Shown: positions 49,601-59,031, numbered from the stretch's first letter. The stretch is 64,000 nucleotides of DNA from Serratia proteamaculans (GCF_013337185.1 NZ_SWDE01000001.1:1922001-1986000), one strand, 5' to 3'. The notes: generated by a model from the letters alone, not told the origin. Made by a program: numbers and translations.

Positions 49601-50065
49601 CGCAGTCTGCAGGTCGTCGAGGGTTTGATAAAGGCGGGTTTCCAACTGGCGCAGCGAAAGCGGCAGCAGTTCGGCTCTGGCGGCCGTGCTATCTACCGGC
49701 GCCTTAAGCGCATCGAGATCGGCGGTCACCTGACGCAGCTTGCCCGGCGCCAGTTGCAACTGCTGCTTAAGCTGAGCGCTATCTTGTTTGGTGCGCTCAA
49801 TCGCATCCAGCAGCTCAAGCGTGCGGGCCAAATCTTGCTGGGTGAGCTTATTGACCGGGGTCAGCGTCTTTTGCTTGTTCAGCGCTTCAAGCTGGCTTTG
49901 AATTTCGCTGCGGGACGGCAGGTCGCCATTCAGGGACGCATGGGCCACAGGTTGGCACACCGCGCAAACCGCGATCAGTAAAAACAGGGCAAGGGTGCGG
50001 GAAAGGCTCACACTCAAGAACCAGGGGAACGCCAGAAAAGAACCTTTAGCTAACCTGCGATGCAT
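46673..50065 (-). CDS. mscK: Mechanosensitive channel MscK (KefA)
   Basis: 1130 residues from the ATG at 50065; a TTG six codons upstream is less likely. A signal-like N-terminus ends near QPVAHA. A long periplasmic coiled-coil region (about 50-480, rich in Gln, Leu and Arg) is followed by about 11 membrane helices. The C-terminal MscS-like pore and beta domain includes AAGLTVGLGFGLQEIFANFVSG and FERPIRIGDTITIG. It opens under hypo-osmotic shock and is sensitive to external potassium in E. coli. Located upstream of acrR, as in E. coli. Confidence 0.96.
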   Translation of the reverse strand: MHRRLAKGSFLAFPWFLSVSLSRTLALFLLIAVCAVCQPVAHASLNGDLPSRSEIQSQLEALNKQKTLTPVNKLTQQDLARTLELLDAIERTKQDSAQLKQQLQLAPGKLRQVTADLDALKAPVDSTAARAELLPLSLRQLETRLYQTLDDLQTAQENLSTYNSQLVSLQTQPERVQSSMYTASQRLQEIRNQINDQTPGQNSLRDSQLVMLATEQTLLNAQIDLQRKSLEANTTLQDLLQKQRDYTTGHIDALDHSVQLLQEVVNSKRLTLSEKTAKEAQNPEDATDIQHDQLVSKELNVNRQLSQRLIAATEESNILFQQNIRVKNWLDRGLQAERNLKEQIQVLKGSLVLSRILYQQQQSLPQGTLVADMGTRIADLRLEQFDINQQRDDLFKGDDYINKLVADSKEKASADVLDALNEIVDMRRELLDQLNKQLSNQLAQSINLQINQQQLTSVNSSLRDTLTQQIFWVNSNKPVDLAWLKALPGAVKDQLATLDFKLDLGKVVQGGLNSLVVLIPLLLLLGLLRWRYKLIDSHLQRLANDVGQLKRDGQLHTPKAILLTLLKVVPGSALLLGAGFWGDRAEIGLSDFIWALSQQLALFWLIFGFTYRMLAVGGVCERHFNFAPELCAHYRRQTVRLGLALLPLIFWSVLGEKAPLRLVEDVIGQVVVMLTLALLTVLVFPMCRDSWREKGSHAVRLVIVTAIAATPLILLGLMFAGYFYTTLRLAGRWIDSLYLFFLWNIVYLTAIRGLSVAARRLAYRRALARRQSLTKEKEGAEGLEPVEEPPLALDQINQQSLRLTTMALFIIFASAFYAIWSDLVTVISYLDSITLWHYTATVAGSSVAQAVTLGNMMVAIAAVIVAYVMTRNLPGLLEVVVLSRLQLRQGTSYAVTTILTYLITTVGAVTALGSLGVSWDKLQWLAAGLTVGLGFGLQEIFANFVSGLIILFERPIRIGDTITIGSFSGSVSKIRIRATTITDFDRKEVIIPNKAFVTERLINWSLSDTITRVLIKVGVAYGSDLDKVKAVLLQAARDNPRVMTDPEPQVFFLNFGASTLDHELRLYVRELRDRSYTVDELNRSIERLCRENDINIAFNQLEVYLHNQQGNEVQEVKRTLSPDEGGTPAG

Positions 50066-50169
50066 GATTTGGCTTCGAATCAATAATAAAGAAGCCTAAA
50101 GATTATCACGATCGCAGATAGTCAAAAAATAAGAAAAGCATTGCTGGTGATGTACAGATGTCGCAGGAA

Positions 50170-50523
50170 TCAGAACGTCAGCACTTTCCCGGCCGCCAGC
50201 GTCCACTGCGCCAACTCGACCAGGGTTCCGATCTCTACCCCATCCGCCAGCGGCAGTTGGCTCACACCACGCGCGTCGGCACAGGTCTTGCAGAGTTTCA
50301 CCGGCACCTGTTGCGCAGTGAGAATCTCCAGCATCTGCTGTAAATGGTAACCTTCGCGCGGCTGTTGCCCCGCCAAACCGGCCACCACCGCATCGGACAT
50401 CAGAAACAGTTTCAGGTCGAGATCGCTTTGCTGCTCTTTCAGGGTAATGGCCAGACGCAGGGCGTTAAACAGGGATTCGTGGCCATAGGCGGCGCCATTG
50501 GCAATCAACACAACGGATGACAT
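50170..50523 (-). CDS. DsrE/F-family sulphur-relay-like protein
   Basis: 117 residues with the DsrE fold pattern: VVLIANGAAYGHESLFNALRLA at the start, a central LFLMSDAVVAG, and the conserved cysteine in KLCKTCADARG. Such small proteins carry persulphides or act as homotrimers of unknown role (YchN-like). It starts 10 bp after acrR on the same strand, so it is probably co-transcribed with the efflux repressor. The exact function is not known. Confidence 0.85.
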   Translation of the reverse strand: MSSVVLIANGAAYGHESLFNALRLAITLKEQQSDLDLKLFLMSDAVVAGLAGQQPREGYHLQQMLEILTAQQVPVKLCKTCADARGVSQLPLADGVEIGTLVELAQWTLAAGKVLTF

Positions 50524-50533
50524 GGTGTTTCTC

Positions 50534-51217
50534 CTATAAAGGATGGATTTCGACGCTGCACTGCTGCGTCGCCAGTTCTTCCGGCTTGACTCGTAAGGCA
50601 GGACTGAATTTGGCCATTTCGAGGAAAGAGTCGATCAACACCGTCGCTTCGGCTTTCAGATCAAAGCTCTCCGGCATAAACAGCCAATTCTCCATCAGGC
50701 CGGTAATATAAGCATGCAGGATAATTGCCGCTCGCCGGGTGTGCAAATCAGCCGGCAGTTGACCATGCCCCATACAGTCACGCAGCACCGACTCAATGCG
50801 CTCATAACCTGCCAGGTACAAGACTTTACGCGCTTCATGCAGCGGCATCATTTCACCGACGAATTCGCACTTGTGGAAAACGATCTCCATCAGCGCTCGT
50901 CGGCGGCTGTCATCGACCGTAGCCGTCAGAATGTAAATCAGAATTTCTCGTAAAATACGCAGTGGATTCTCAGGGAACTTTGCCTGATACTCTAGTTCCA
51001 GATCGCCAATTTTTGACTCTGATAATTCCCAAACTTCGTTAAACAGGTCTACCTTGTTCTTGAAGTGCCAATAAATTGCACCACGCGTAACTCCGGCAGC
51101 AGTGGCAATATCTGTCAGTGACGTTGCGGAAACGCCACGTTCAGAAAATTCTTGCACCGCAGCATCAAGTATGTGCTGTCGAGTTTCTAGCGCCTGCTGT
51201 TTGGTTTTTCGTGCCAT
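50534..51217 (-). CDS. acrR: TetR-family repressor AcrR
   Basis: 227 residues. The N-terminal HTH ([32 protein letters not shown]) is typical of AcrR/TtgR. The helical C-terminal domain binds drugs and other ligands. It is divergent from acrAB with a 24-bp palindromic operator 29 bp upstream, matching the E. coli AcrR site in size and sequence pattern. It probably also controls itself and the dsrE-like gene behind it. Confidence 0.96.
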   Translation of the reverse strand: MARKTKQQALETRQHILDAAVQEFSERGVSATSLTDIATAAGVTRGAIYWHFKNKVDLFNEVWELSESKIGDLELEYQAKFPENPLRILREILIYILTATVDDSRRRALMEIVFHKCEFVGEMMPLHEARKVLYLAGYERIESVLRDCMGHGQLPADLHTRRAAIILHAYITGLMENWLFMPESFDLKAEATVLIDSFLEMAKFSPALRVKPEELATQQCSVEIHPL

Positions 51218-51245
51218 GACGTTGTTTTTTAGGGGGAGTGTGATT

Positions 51246-51269
51246 TACATACATTCGCGTATGTATGTA
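51246..51269. promoter_or_regulatory. AcrR operator
   Basis: A 24-bp inverted repeat with arms TACATACAT and ATGTATGTA around TCGCGT lies between acrR and acrA. It matches the known AcrR operator architecture in E. coli. Confidence 0.93.
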
Positions 51270-51359
51270 CCATAGCACGCACATATAATTAACGCAGCAA
51301 TGGGTTTTAAAGCTTGTGATCCATTGATCATTTTGAAATCGGACACTTGAGGTTTTTCT

Positions 51360-52547
51360 ATGAACAAAAACAGAGGGTTAACGCCTCTGGCGGCAGTTCT
51401 GATGCTTTCAGGCAGCTTAATGCTTACAGGATGTAACGATAAAGAAACCCAACAGCAAGGCGCCCAACCACCGGCTCCCGAAGTGGGTGTAGTGACATTG
51501 AAGGCCGAGCCTCTCAATATGACTACCGATCTTCCTGGCCGTACCGCTGCGTATCGTATCGCCGAAGTTCGCCCTCAGGTTAGTGGCATTATCCTGAAAC
51601 GCAACTTTGTTGAAGGCAGTGATATCAAAGCAGGCACTTCCCTGTATCAGATCGATCCTGCTACCTATCAGGCAAGCTATGACAGCGCCAAAGGCGACCT
51701 GGCTAAAGCACAGGCCAGCGCTTCTATCGCTCGCGTAACGGTCAACCGTTACAAACCCTTGCTGGGCACCAGTTACATCAGCAAGCAGGATTACGATACT
51801 GCCGTTTCCAACCTGCAGCAGGCAGACGCCGCTGTGATAGCCGCAAAAGCGGCGGTAGAAACTGCGCGTATCAACCTGGCTTACACCAAAGTGACATCCC
51901 CAATCTCCGGGCGTATCGGCAAATCTTCCGTAACCGAAGGTGCGCTGGTCAGCAACGGTCAAACCACAGCGCTGTCTACCGTGCAACAGTTGGATCCGAT
52001 TTACGTCGACGTAACCCAATCAAGCAACGATTTCCTGCGCCTGAAGCAAGAACTGGCCAGCGGTGCGCTGAAACAGGAAAACGGCAAGGCCAAGGTGAAA
52101 CTGCTGCTGGAGAACGGCGCGCAATACGCTCAGGAAGGCACGCTGGAATTCTCTGACGTCACCGTAGATGAAACCACCGGCTCTATCACCATTCGCGCCC
52201 TGTTCCCTAACCCGAACGATACGCTGCTGCCAGGTATGTTCGTTCGCGCCCGTCTGGACGAAGGCGTGCGCAGCGATGCATTGCTGGTGCCACAACAGGG
52301 TGTAACGCGTAACCCGCGTGGTGAAGCTACCGCGATGGTGGTGGGCGCTGACGATAAAGTCGAAATGCGCACGCTGAAAGCGGACCAGGCGATTGGTGAC
52401 AAATGGTTGGTTACCGACGGTCTGAAAGCCGGCGACCGCGTGATTGTCACTGGCCTGATGAAAGTCCGCCCAGGCGCTCAGGTAAAAGTGCAGGAAGTTG
52501 ACACTCAGGCGCAAAAGCAGCCGCAGTCTGAAGCGCAGAAGTCATAA
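51360..52547 (+). CDS. acrA: Efflux periplasmic adaptor lipoprotein AcrA
   Basis: 395 residues with a lipoprotein signal peptide ending LTGC (C25). Membrane-fusion-protein features follow: a lipoyl half (RPQVSGIILKRNFVEGSDIKAG), a coiled-coil hairpin, a beta-barrel and a membrane-proximal domain, with a Gln-rich tail. It bridges AcrB and TolC. acrB begins 18 bp after it. Confidence 0.97.
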   Translation: MNKNRGLTPLAAVLMLSGSLMLTGCNDKETQQQGAQPPAPEVGVVTLKAEPLNMTTDLPGRTAAYRIAEVRPQVSGIILKRNFVEGSDIKAGTSLYQIDPATYQASYDSAKGDLAKAQASASIARVTVNRYKPLLGTSYISKQDYDTAVSNLQQADAAVIAAKAAVETARINLAYTKVTSPISGRIGKSSVTEGALVSNGQTTALSTVQQLDPIYVDVTQSSNDFLRLKQELASGALKQENGKAKVKLLLENGAQYAQEGTLEFSDVTVDETTGSITIRALFPNPNDTLLPGMFVRARLDEGVRSDALLVPQQGVTRNPRGEATAMVVGADDKVEMRTLKADQAIGDKWLVTDGLKAGDRVIVTGLMKVRPGAQVKVQEVDTQAQKQPQSEAQKS

Positions 52548-52564
52548 AAAGGAGCCGGTAAGAC

Positions 52565-55500
52565 ATGGCTAAGTTCTTTATAGATCGCCCGATTTTCGCC
52601 TGGGTAATCGCCATCATCGTCATGTTGGCGGGTGTGCTGTCAATAATGAAACTGCCGATTGCGCAGTATCCAACTATTGCACCACCGGCGGTTAGTATTT
52701 CCGCAAACTATCCGGGCGCAGATGCAAAAACGGTGCAGGATACCGTGACTCAGATTATCGAACAGAACATGAACGGTATCGATAATCTGATGTACATGTC
52801 CTCCACCAGTGATTCCTCTGGTAGCGTAACCATTACACTGACGTTTAACTCCGGCACTGACCCTGACATCGCGCAGGTTCAGGTTCAGAACAAACTGTCA
52901 TTGGCTACGCCGTTACTGCCGCAAGAAGTCCAGCAGCAGGGCCTGAAGGTTGAAAAGTCCAGCAGCAGCTTCCTGATGGTAGCCGGCTTCATTTCCGACG
53001 ATCCGAGCATGACTCAGGACGATATCGCGGACTATGTGGCCTCCAACATCAAGGACCCGATCAGCCGTTCATCCGGCGTGGGTGAAGTGCAGCTGTTTGG
53101 TGCCCAGTACGCGATGCGTGTCTGGTTGGATCCGAATAAGCTCAATAACTTCCAATTGACCACTACGGATGTGACGTCCGCCATTACCGAGCAGAACAAC
53201 CAGATCGCCGCAGGGCAATTGGGCGGGATGCCACCGGTGCCGGGCCAACAGCTTAACGCCTCGATCATCGCTCAGACCCGTCTGACCTCACCTGAAGAGT
53301 TCGGCAAAATTCTGCTGAAGGTAAATGCCGACGGTTCTCAGGTTCGCCTGAGCGACGTGGCACACATTGAACGCGGTGCTGAAAGCTATGCCGTGACCGC
53401 ACGTTATAACGGTAAACCGGCAGCGGGTCTGGGTATCAAACTGGCTACCGGTGCCAACGCCCTGAACACCGCACAAGGTGTGAAAGACGCGCTGACCAAA
53501 ATGCAGCCTTTCTTCCCGCAAGGGATGAAAGTGGTTTATCCGTACGACACCACGCCATTCGTTAAGATCTCGATTAACGAAGTGGTGAAAACGCTGATCG
53601 AAGCCATCATCCTGGTATTCCTGGTGATGTATTTGTTCCTGCAAAACTTCCGTGCAACCTTGATCCCAACCATTGCGGTACCGGTGGTGTTGCTGGGGAC
53701 CTTTGCCATTCTGGCGGCCTTCGGCTTCTCGATAAACACCCTGACGATGTTCGGCATGGTGCTGGCGATAGGCTTGTTGGTAGATGATGCCATCGTGGTG
53801 GTAGAGAACGTCGAGCGTGTAATGTCCGAAGAGGGACTGCCACCGAAAGAAGCCACCAAGAAATCGATGGAACAGATCCAGGGCGCGTTGGTCGGTATTG
53901 CCATGGTGCTGTCGGCGGTATTCGTCCCTATGGCGTTCTTCGGCGGCTCGACCGGTGCCATCTATCGTCAGTTCTCCATCACCATCGTTTCTGCGATGGC
54001 GCTGTCGGTACTGGTAGCATTGATTTTGACGCCTGCACTGTGCGCCACCTTGTTGAAACCCGTAGCGAAAGGCGACCACGGGGTTAAAACCGGCTTCTTC
54101 GGTTGGTTTAACCGCATGTTCGAAAAGAGCACCCATCACTACACCGACAGCGTAGCCAACATTCTGCGCAGCACCGGTCGTTATCTGGTGATCTACCTGC
54201 TGATCGTTGTCGGCATGGCGCTGCTGTTCCTGCGCTTGCCTTCTTCGTTCCTGCCGGACGAAGACCAGGGCATTTTGCTGACCATGGTGCAGTTGCCTGC
54301 GGGTGCAACCGAAGCTCGTACCTCCAAGGTTCTGGAAGAAGTTACCGACTACTTCCTGACCAAAGAAAAAGACAACGTGGTTTCGGTGTTTACCGTTGCG
54401 GGCTTCGGCTTTAACGGTAACGGTCAGAACAACGGTCTGTCGTTTGTCAGCCTGAAAGACTGGTCTGAACGTAAAGGTGAAGAGAATAAGGTACCGGCGA
54501 TTGCAGGCCGCGCAATGGGCGCGTTCTCGCAAATCAAAGATGGCCTGGTATTCCCGTTCAACCTGCCGGCGATTATCGAACTGGGTACCGCGACCGGTTT
54601 TGACTTCCAGCTGATTGACCAGGGTGGCCTGGGGCATGAGAAACTGACCGAAGCACGTAACCAGTTGCTGGGCATGGCTGCCAAGCATCCGGACATGCTG
54701 GTGGGTATGCGCCCTAACGGTCTGGAAGATACGCCGCAGTTCAAGCTGATTATTGACCAGGAAAAAGCCAAGGCACTGGGCGTTAGCATTACCACCATTA
54801 ACAGCACGCTGAGCACCGCGTTGGGGGGTTCTTACGTTAACGACTTCATCGACCGTGGTCGTGTGAAGAAAGTGTACGTACAGGCTGATGCACCCTTCCG
54901 TATGTTGCCGGAAGACATCAATAAATGGTTTGTCCGCGGCACCAGCGGCCAGATGGTTCCGTTCTCCGCCTTCTCCTCGGCGAAATGGGAATACGGTTCA
55001 CCGCGTCTGGAACGTTATAACGGTCTGCCTTCCATGGAAATCCTGGGTCAGGCAACGCCAGGCAAGAGTACCGGTGAAGCCATGAACCTGATGGAAGAAC
55101 TGGCCTCCAAGCTGCCGAGCGGCATTGGTTACGACTGGACCGGTATGTCCTATCAGGAACGTCTGTCCGGCAACCAGGCTCCAGCACTGTATGCCATCTC
55201 GATTCTGGTGGTGTTCCTGTGTCTGGCAGCATTGTACGAGAGCTGGTCAATTCCGTTCTCGGTCATGCTGGTTCTGCCACTGGGGGTTATCGGTGCGTTG
55301 CTGGCGGCCACCATGCGCGGCCTTAACAACGACGTTTACTTCCAGGTGGGGCTGTTGACCACCATAGGTCTGTCGGCGAAGAACGCCATATTGATTGTGG
55401 AGTTCGCCAAGGACCTGATGGATAAAGAAGGCAAGGGTCTGATAGAAGCCACGTTGGAAGCGGTGCGTATGCGTCTGCGTCCAATTCTGATGACTTCTCT

Positions 55501-55711
55501 GGCATTCATCCTCGGGGTACTGCCGCTGGTTATCAGCAGCGGTGCAGGCTCCGGCGCGCAGAACGCGGTAGGTACCGGCGTTATGGGCGGGATGATTACC
55601 GCGACCGTGCTGGCCATCTTCTTCGTTCCGGTCTTCTTCGTGGTGGTTCGCCGCCGCTTCAGCAGGAAGTCTGACGATGTGGAACACAGCCATCCGGTTG
55701 ATCATCACTGA
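52565..55711 (+). CDS. acrB: RND multidrug efflux transporter AcrB
   Basis: 1048 residues, 12 membrane helices with two large periplasmic loops. It shows the N-terminal [20 protein letters not shown], the helix-4 pair of aspartates in [16 protein letters not shown] (proton relay), and the C-terminal [16 protein letters not shown] with the partner lysine. It exports drugs, bile salts and dyes with AcrA and TolC in a proton-driven rotary mechanism. A terminator follows. Confidence 0.98.
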   Translation: MAKFFIDRPIFAWVIAIIVMLAGVLSIMKLPIAQYPTIAPPAVSISANYPGADAKTVQDTVTQIIEQNMNGIDNLMYMSSTSDSSGSVTITLTFNSGTDPDIAQVQVQNKLSLATPLLPQEVQQQGLKVEKSSSSFLMVAGFISDDPSMTQDDIADYVASNIKDPISRSSGVGEVQLFGAQYAMRVWLDPNKLNNFQLTTTDVTSAITEQNNQIAAGQLGGMPPVPGQQLNASIIAQTRLTSPEEFGKILLKVNADGSQVRLSDVAHIERGAESYAVTARYNGKPAAGLGIKLATGANALNTAQGVKDALTKMQPFFPQGMKVVYPYDTTPFVKISINEVVKTLIEAIILVFLVMYLFLQNFRATLIPTIAVPVVLLGTFAILAAFGFSINTLTMFGMVLAIGLLVDDAIVVVENVERVMSEEGLPPKEATKKSMEQIQGALVGIAMVLSAVFVPMAFFGGSTGAIYRQFSITIVSAMALSVLVALILTPALCATLLKPVAKGDHGVKTGFFGWFNRMFEKSTHHYTDSVANILRSTGRYLVIYLLIVVGMALLFLRLPSSFLPDEDQGILLTMVQLPAGATEARTSKVLEEVTDYFLTKEKDNVVSVFTVAGFGFNGNGQNNGLSFVSLKDWSERKGEENKVPAIAGRAMGAFSQIKDGLVFPFNLPAIIELGTATGFDFQLIDQGGLGHEKLTEARNQLLGMAAKHPDMLVGMRPNGLEDTPQFKLIIDQEKAKALGVSITTINSTLSTALGGSYVNDFIDRGRVKKVYVQADAPFRMLPEDINKWFVRGTSGQMVPFSAFSSAKWEYGSPRLERYNGLPSMEILGQATPGKSTGEAMNLMEELASKLPSGIGYDWTGMSYQERLSGNQAPALYAISILVVFLCLAALYESWSIPFSVMLVLPLGVIGALLAATMRGLNNDVYFQVGLLTTIGLSAKNAILIVEFAKDLMDKEGKGLIEATLEAVRMRLRPILMTSLAFILGVLPLVISSGAGSGAQNAVGTGVMGGMITATVLAIFFVPVFFVVVRRRFSRKSDDVEHSHPVDHH

Positions 55712-55741
55712 TTAAAGTAGTGATCCCAAACCTCTGAATAC

Positions 55742-55765
55742 AAAGGCCGCTTATGCGGCCTTTTT
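55742..55765 (+). terminator. Terminator after acrB
   Basis: Stem AAAGGCCGC/GCGGCCTTT (55742-55750 with 55755-55763) with a TTAT loop and a T run. Confidence 0.9.
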
Positions 55766-55860
55766 CTTTGGCTTCATCGGCTTAATGCAAACCACTCTCA
55801 TTAATTTATCGGCCAATGCATTTTGTACTTGATCCGCCCTGCCGTGCGGCGCATAATTAT

Positions 55861-55875
55861 TGTTATAGTATAACA
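55861..55875 (+). promoter_or_regulatory. Zur operator upstream of rpmE2
   Basis: TGTTATAGTATAACA is a 15-bp palindrome around a central G and matches the enterobacterial Zur box core. It lies 17 bp before the rpmE2 start, so Zur with zinc would block transcription or translation initiation. Confidence 0.85.
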
Positions 55876-55892
55876 TTACATTGGAGCGCATC

Positions 55893-56150
55893 ATGAAAGC
55901 AGGCATCCACCCAAACTACCGTACCGTGGTGTTCCACGACCTCAGTGCCGATACCTACTTTAAGGTGGGTTCGACCATTAACACCGACCGCACCATTGAG
56001 CTTGAAGGTGAAAGCTGGCCGTATGTCACTCTCGACATCTCTTCCGCTTCGCACCCGTATTACACCGGCAAGCAGAAAGAGTTCTCTAAAGAAGGCAGCA
56101 CCGCGCGCTTCCAGCAGCGTTTTGGCCGCTTCTTTACCGGCAATAAGTAA
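55893..56150 (+). CDS. rpmE2: Alternative 50S ribosomal protein L31 (zinc-independent)
   Basis: 85 residues from the ATG at 55893 (GGAG upstream): [20 protein letters not shown] through FQQRFGRFF. It is the type B form and lacks the CxxC zinc ribbon of RpmE. Under zinc starvation such paralogues replace the zinc-bearing form and release zinc. It is co-transcribed with rpmJ2 (12-bp gap) under a Zur box. Confidence 0.95.
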   Translation: MKAGIHPNYRTVVFHDLSADTYFKVGSTINTDRTIELEGESWPYVTLDISSASHPYYTGKQKEFSKEGSTARFQQRFGRFFTGNK

Positions 56151-56162
56151 CAGGGGATCCAC

Positions 56163-56303
56163 ATGCAGGTTTTGAGTTCATTGCGTTCGGCGAAGAATCG
56201 CCATCCGGATTGCAAGGTTGTGCGCCGTAAAGGCCGTATCTATGTGATCTGTAAAACCAACCCCCGCTTCAAAGCGGTACAGGGACGTAAGAAAAAGCGC
56301 TAA
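56163..56303 (+). CDS. rpmJ2: Alternative 50S ribosomal protein L36
   Basis: 46 residues: [20 protein letters not shown], then a segment with [12 protein letters not shown] and a basic GRKKKR tail. Only two cysteines remain (C17, C30) and the fourth-ligand histidine is replaced, so it fits the zinc-free L36 type. It follows rpmE2 and ends before a strong terminator, matching the E. coli ykgM-ykgO pair. Confidence 0.93.
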   Translation: MQVLSSLRSAKNRHPDCKVVRRKGRIYVICKTNPRFKAVQGRKKKR

Positions 56304-56329
56304 GTAAAGCAGTGCCATCTGTCTGTCGC

Positions 56330-56362
56330 AAAGCCCCGTTGCTGCTCAACGGGGCTTTTTTT
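56330..56362 (+). terminator. Terminator after rpmJ2
   Basis: A perfect 12-bp stem AAAGCCCCGTTG/CAACGGGGCTTT (56330-56341 with 56347-56358) followed by T residues. Confidence 0.92.
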
Positions 56363-56382
56363 ATGGAGAAAGCTGAAACACC

Positions 56383-56409
56383 AAAAATGCCCTGCCTGAC
56401 AGACAGGGC
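56383..56409 (-). terminator. Terminator after the zinc transporter operon
   Basis: On the minus strand GCCCTG/CAGGGC (56404-56409 with 56389-56394) precedes ATTTTTGG. It lies just after the stop of the substrate-binding protein gene. Confidence 0.7.
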
Positions 56410-56416
56410 GGATCCG

Positions 56417-57295
56417 TTATTTCATGCTGCCGAGCAAGGTATCAACGTTGTGTTTGAATGCCTGCACGTAAGTGGCTGCTGGACCATTAGCTTTGGACAA
56501 TGCCTCTGGATACAGTTCACCGCCGGCTTTGGCACCGGTGGCGGCGGCAATCTGTTTCACCAGGCGCGGATCGGTTTGGTTCTCAATAAAGTAGGCATTA
56601 ACCTTCTCCTGCTTGATCTGTTTGATCAGCCCGGCCACGTCGCTGGCACTCGCCTCAGCTTCAGTCGAGAAGCCGACCGGGGCAAGGAAGGTGACGCCAT
56701 ATTCTTGCCCAAAGTAGCCAAAAGCATCATGGCTGGTCAGCACCTTGCGTTTTTGTTGCGGCACTGCGGCAAACTGCGTTTTGGCCCACAGATCGAGCTT
56801 CTGCAACTGCTGGATATACTCCGCACCACGCTGACGGAAATAATTGGCATCTTCAGGGTCAGCGGCAATCAGCGCGTTCATCACGTTGGTGGCGTACTGC
56901 ACGCCATTTTTCATGCTGTTCCAGGCATGGGGATCGGTGACATCTTTGCCATCCTCGTTCATCTGACGCGAGTTGATCCCCTGCGATGCGGTAATGACCT
57001 GCCCTTTGTAACCCGAAGCACTGACCAGGCGATCGATCCACCCTTCCAGTCCCAGGCCACTGACGAACACCACATCAGCCTGTGACAGCAGCTTGCTGTC
57101 CTTCGGTGCAGGTTCGAAGCTGTGCGGGTCGCCATCCGGCCCCACCAGCGTAGAGACATTGACGTGTTCTCCCCCCACCTGCTTGACGATGTCACCGAGG
57201 ATGGAAAAACTGGCGACGGCATCCACTGTCTTTGCCATGGCCAATGGGCTGGACAGCAGAGCAGCCACTGCCAGCGATATAGGTAAACGTTTCAT
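56417..57295 (-). CDS. Zinc/manganese-type ABC transporter substrate-binding protein
   Basis: 292 residues from the ATG at 57295 (AAGGAG 5 bp upstream), with a signal peptide ending AMA. Cluster A-I features are present: GDPHSFEPAP, DPHAWNS, the SHDAFGYFGQEYG histidine and ENQTDPRL. The His/Asp-rich loop of ZnuA is absent, which suggests a second-type zinc carrier like the Klebsiella ZniA. The Zur box at the head of the operon favours zinc over manganese. Last gene of the operon. Confidence 0.9.
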   Translation of the reverse strand: MKRLPISLAVAALLSSPLAMAKTVDAVASFSILGDIVKQVGGEHVNVSTLVGPDGDPHSFEPAPKDSKLLSQADVVFVSGLGLEGWIDRLVSASGYKGQVITASQGINSRQMNEDGKDVTDPHAWNSMKNGVQYATNVMNALIAADPEDANYFRQRGAEYIQQLQKLDLWAKTQFAAVPQQKRKVLTSHDAFGYFGQEYGVTFLAPVGFSTEAEASASDVAGLIKQIKQEKVNAYFIENQTDPRLVKQIAAATGAKAGGELYPEALSKANGPAATYVQAFKHNVDTLLGSMK

Positions 57296-57320
57296 ACTTT
57301 CTCCTTGCACTTGGTACTTC

Positions 57321-58178
57321 TCAACGGCGCGCCAGGGAATAAATCCCCCCACGCGTCCCAAACAAAATTGATCCAAAGAAAATCACGCTGGCGCTGAGCA
57401 CAATCGCCGGCCCTGCCGGCAATGACGCGTAGTACGACCATTCCAGCCCGATAAGGCTTGAGAGCATGCCGATCCCCATAGCCACCGCCAGCGTATGCGG
57501 CAGATTACGCGCCCAAAAGCGCGCACTGGCGGCGGGAAGCATCATCAACCCGACCGACATTAATGTGCCGAGGATCTGGAAACCAGCGACCAGATTGATC
57601 ACCACCAGCGCCAGGAACAATCCGTGTATCAACGCCAGCCAGCGTGGTGCGCTGACGCGTAAAAAAGTGGCATCGAAAGACTCAATCACCAGGGCACGGT
57701 ACAGTGCGGCCAATGCCAGCAGCGAAAAGCTGGCTATCGCCCCCACCATCACAATCGCATGAACATCCACCGCCAGAATCGAGCCGAATAACACATGCAG
57801 CAAATCGACGCTGGAACCACGCAGCGAGACCAAAGTGACACCCAGCGCCAATGAACCCAGATAAAAGCCGGCGAAACTGGCATCTTCTTTCAGCGGCGTT
57901 CGCCGGCTGACCAGCCCGGATAACATTGCCACCGCCAGCCCGGCAATAAAGCCACCGACGCCCATCGCCACCATCGACATGCCGGAAATCAGATAGCCTA
58001 TCGCCGCACCGGGCAAGACCGCATGGGACAGCGCATCTCCGACCAAACTCATGCGCCGTAACAGCAGAAAAACACCCAGCGGCGCAGCGCTGAGCGACAG
58101 GGCAAAGCAAGCCACCAGCGCACGGCGCATAAAGCCGAACGAGGCAAAAGGATCGACAAGGAGATCAACTAACGTCAT
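57321..58178 (-). CDS. Zinc-type ABC transporter permease
   Basis: 285 residues from the ATG at 58178, which overlaps the ATPase stop by ATGA; the frame runs further upstream within the ATPase gene and is rejected. It has about nine hydrophobic segments of the ABC-3 family (RRMSLVGDALSHAVLPGAAIGYL, GTLMSVGLMMLPAASARFWA). It is the channel component for the adjoining ATPase and binding protein. Confidence 0.92.
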   Translation of the reverse strand: MTLVDLLVDPFASFGFMRRALVACFALSLSAAPLGVFLLLRRMSLVGDALSHAVLPGAAIGYLISGMSMVAMGVGGFIAGLAVAMLSGLVSRRTPLKEDASFAGFYLGSLALGVTLVSLRGSSVDLLHVLFGSILAVDVHAIVMVGAIASFSLLALAALYRALVIESFDATFLRVSAPRWLALIHGLFLALVVINLVAGFQILGTLMSVGLMMLPAASARFWARNLPHTLAVAMGIGMLSSLIGLEWSYYASLPAGPAIVLSASVIFFGSILFGTRGGIYSLARR

Positions 58179-58888
58179 TGCGCCACCGCCATTCGACACA
58201 ACGGCGAGCTGGCAATATTCAACGCTGGAATGTGTTCCAATACCCGATCTGCCGCCCCCCAGTGGCAACACTGTGGCGTCAATAACAAGGCCTGCGGGAA
58301 ATGGTTCGCCACCATCGACATGTCATGCAGTACCGCGATGACCGTCTTGCCCTGTCGATGCAACTGAGCAATCACTTGCAGCAATAGCTGGATAGTGGCG
58401 CTGTCGATACCGGTAAAAGGCTCATCCAGTAAAATCAGGGGTGCCTGCTGAACCAGCAGCCGGGCAAACAGTACCCGCTGCAGTTGGCCACCGGAAAGCT
58501 CACCAACCGGGCTGCGGGCCATCGAAGTCATCCCTACGGTATCCAGCGCCTCGGCAATCTGCAGTGCCGCGCGCTTATTCAGCCCGGCAAACATACTCAT
58601 CTTCGGCCAACTGCCCATCGCCACCAGATCGCTGACCACTATGGGGAATTGGCGATCCAGCTCGGCCTGCTGTGGCAAATAAGCCCTGCGCGGTAATTTA
58701 TTTCCACTGAAAGACAGATCCCCACTTTGCAGTGGTAAAAGCCCGGTCAACGTTTTCAACAGCGTTGACTTGCCGGCACCGTTCACTCCGACAACGGCAG
58801 TCAAAGAACCGGTGGTGAAGTGTCCGCTGAGCGGCGGAAAAAGCGGTGTACTGCCGTAGCCCACGACAGCCTGTTTTAAGCTAATCAT
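58175..58888 (-). CDS. Zinc-type ABC transporter ATP-binding protein
   Basis: 237 residues: Walker A GVNGAGKST (34-42), LSGGQLQRVLFARL signature, Walker B LILLDEPFTGID. It belongs to the metal-ABC (ZnuC/MntB-like) ATPases. Its start overlaps the stop of a small membrane-protein frame upstream by ATGA, and its stop overlaps the permease start in the same way. The whole operon is therefore tightly coupled. Confidence 0.92.
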   Translation of the reverse strand: MISLKQAVVGYGSTPLFPPLSGHFTTGSLTAVVGVNGAGKSTLLKTLTGLLPLQSGDLSFSGNKLPRRAYLPQQAELDRQFPIVVSDLVAMGSWPKMSMFAGLNKRAALQIAEALDTVGMTSMARSPVGELSGGQLQRVLFARLLVQQAPLILLDEPFTGIDSATIQLLLQVIAQLHRQGKTVIAVLHDMSMVANHFPQALLLTPQCCHWGAADRVLEHIPALNIASSPLCRMAVAQ

Positions 58889-59031
58889 GGCAGTGCCACC
58901 GCCCAGTAGATGCCTGCCCAGAGTATGGCCAGTAACAAAATGGCGATGCCACAGCGCAATCCGGCAGAGGCGGTGAACAATGAATTTAATGGCGACATAG
59001 CGCCATCTTGCGGTGTAGATGTCAGTTTCAT
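58885..59031 (-). CDS. Predicted 48-residue single-pass membrane protein heading the zinc operon
   Basis: A 48-residue frame starting MKLTSTPQDGAMSPLNSLFT. It has one hydrophobic helix of about 20 residues near the end (CGIAILLLAILWAGIYWAVAL) and stops in an ATGA overlap with the ATPase start. The ATG lies 22 bp after a Zur box. The ribosome-binding site is weak, and M12 is an alternative start. Codon-level overlap with the operon argues that it is real. It might be a small accessory or leader subunit of the transporter. No family is recognised. Confidence 0.6.
   Translation of the reverse strand: MKLTSTPQDGAMSPLNSLFTASAGLRCGIAILLLAILWAGIYWAVALP

Noticed and set aside
53288-54688. 466-residue minus-strand frame inside acrB
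   Set aside because: Antisense of a highly conserved gene, His/Gln/Arg-rich composition typical of shadow frames in GC-rich coding DNA.
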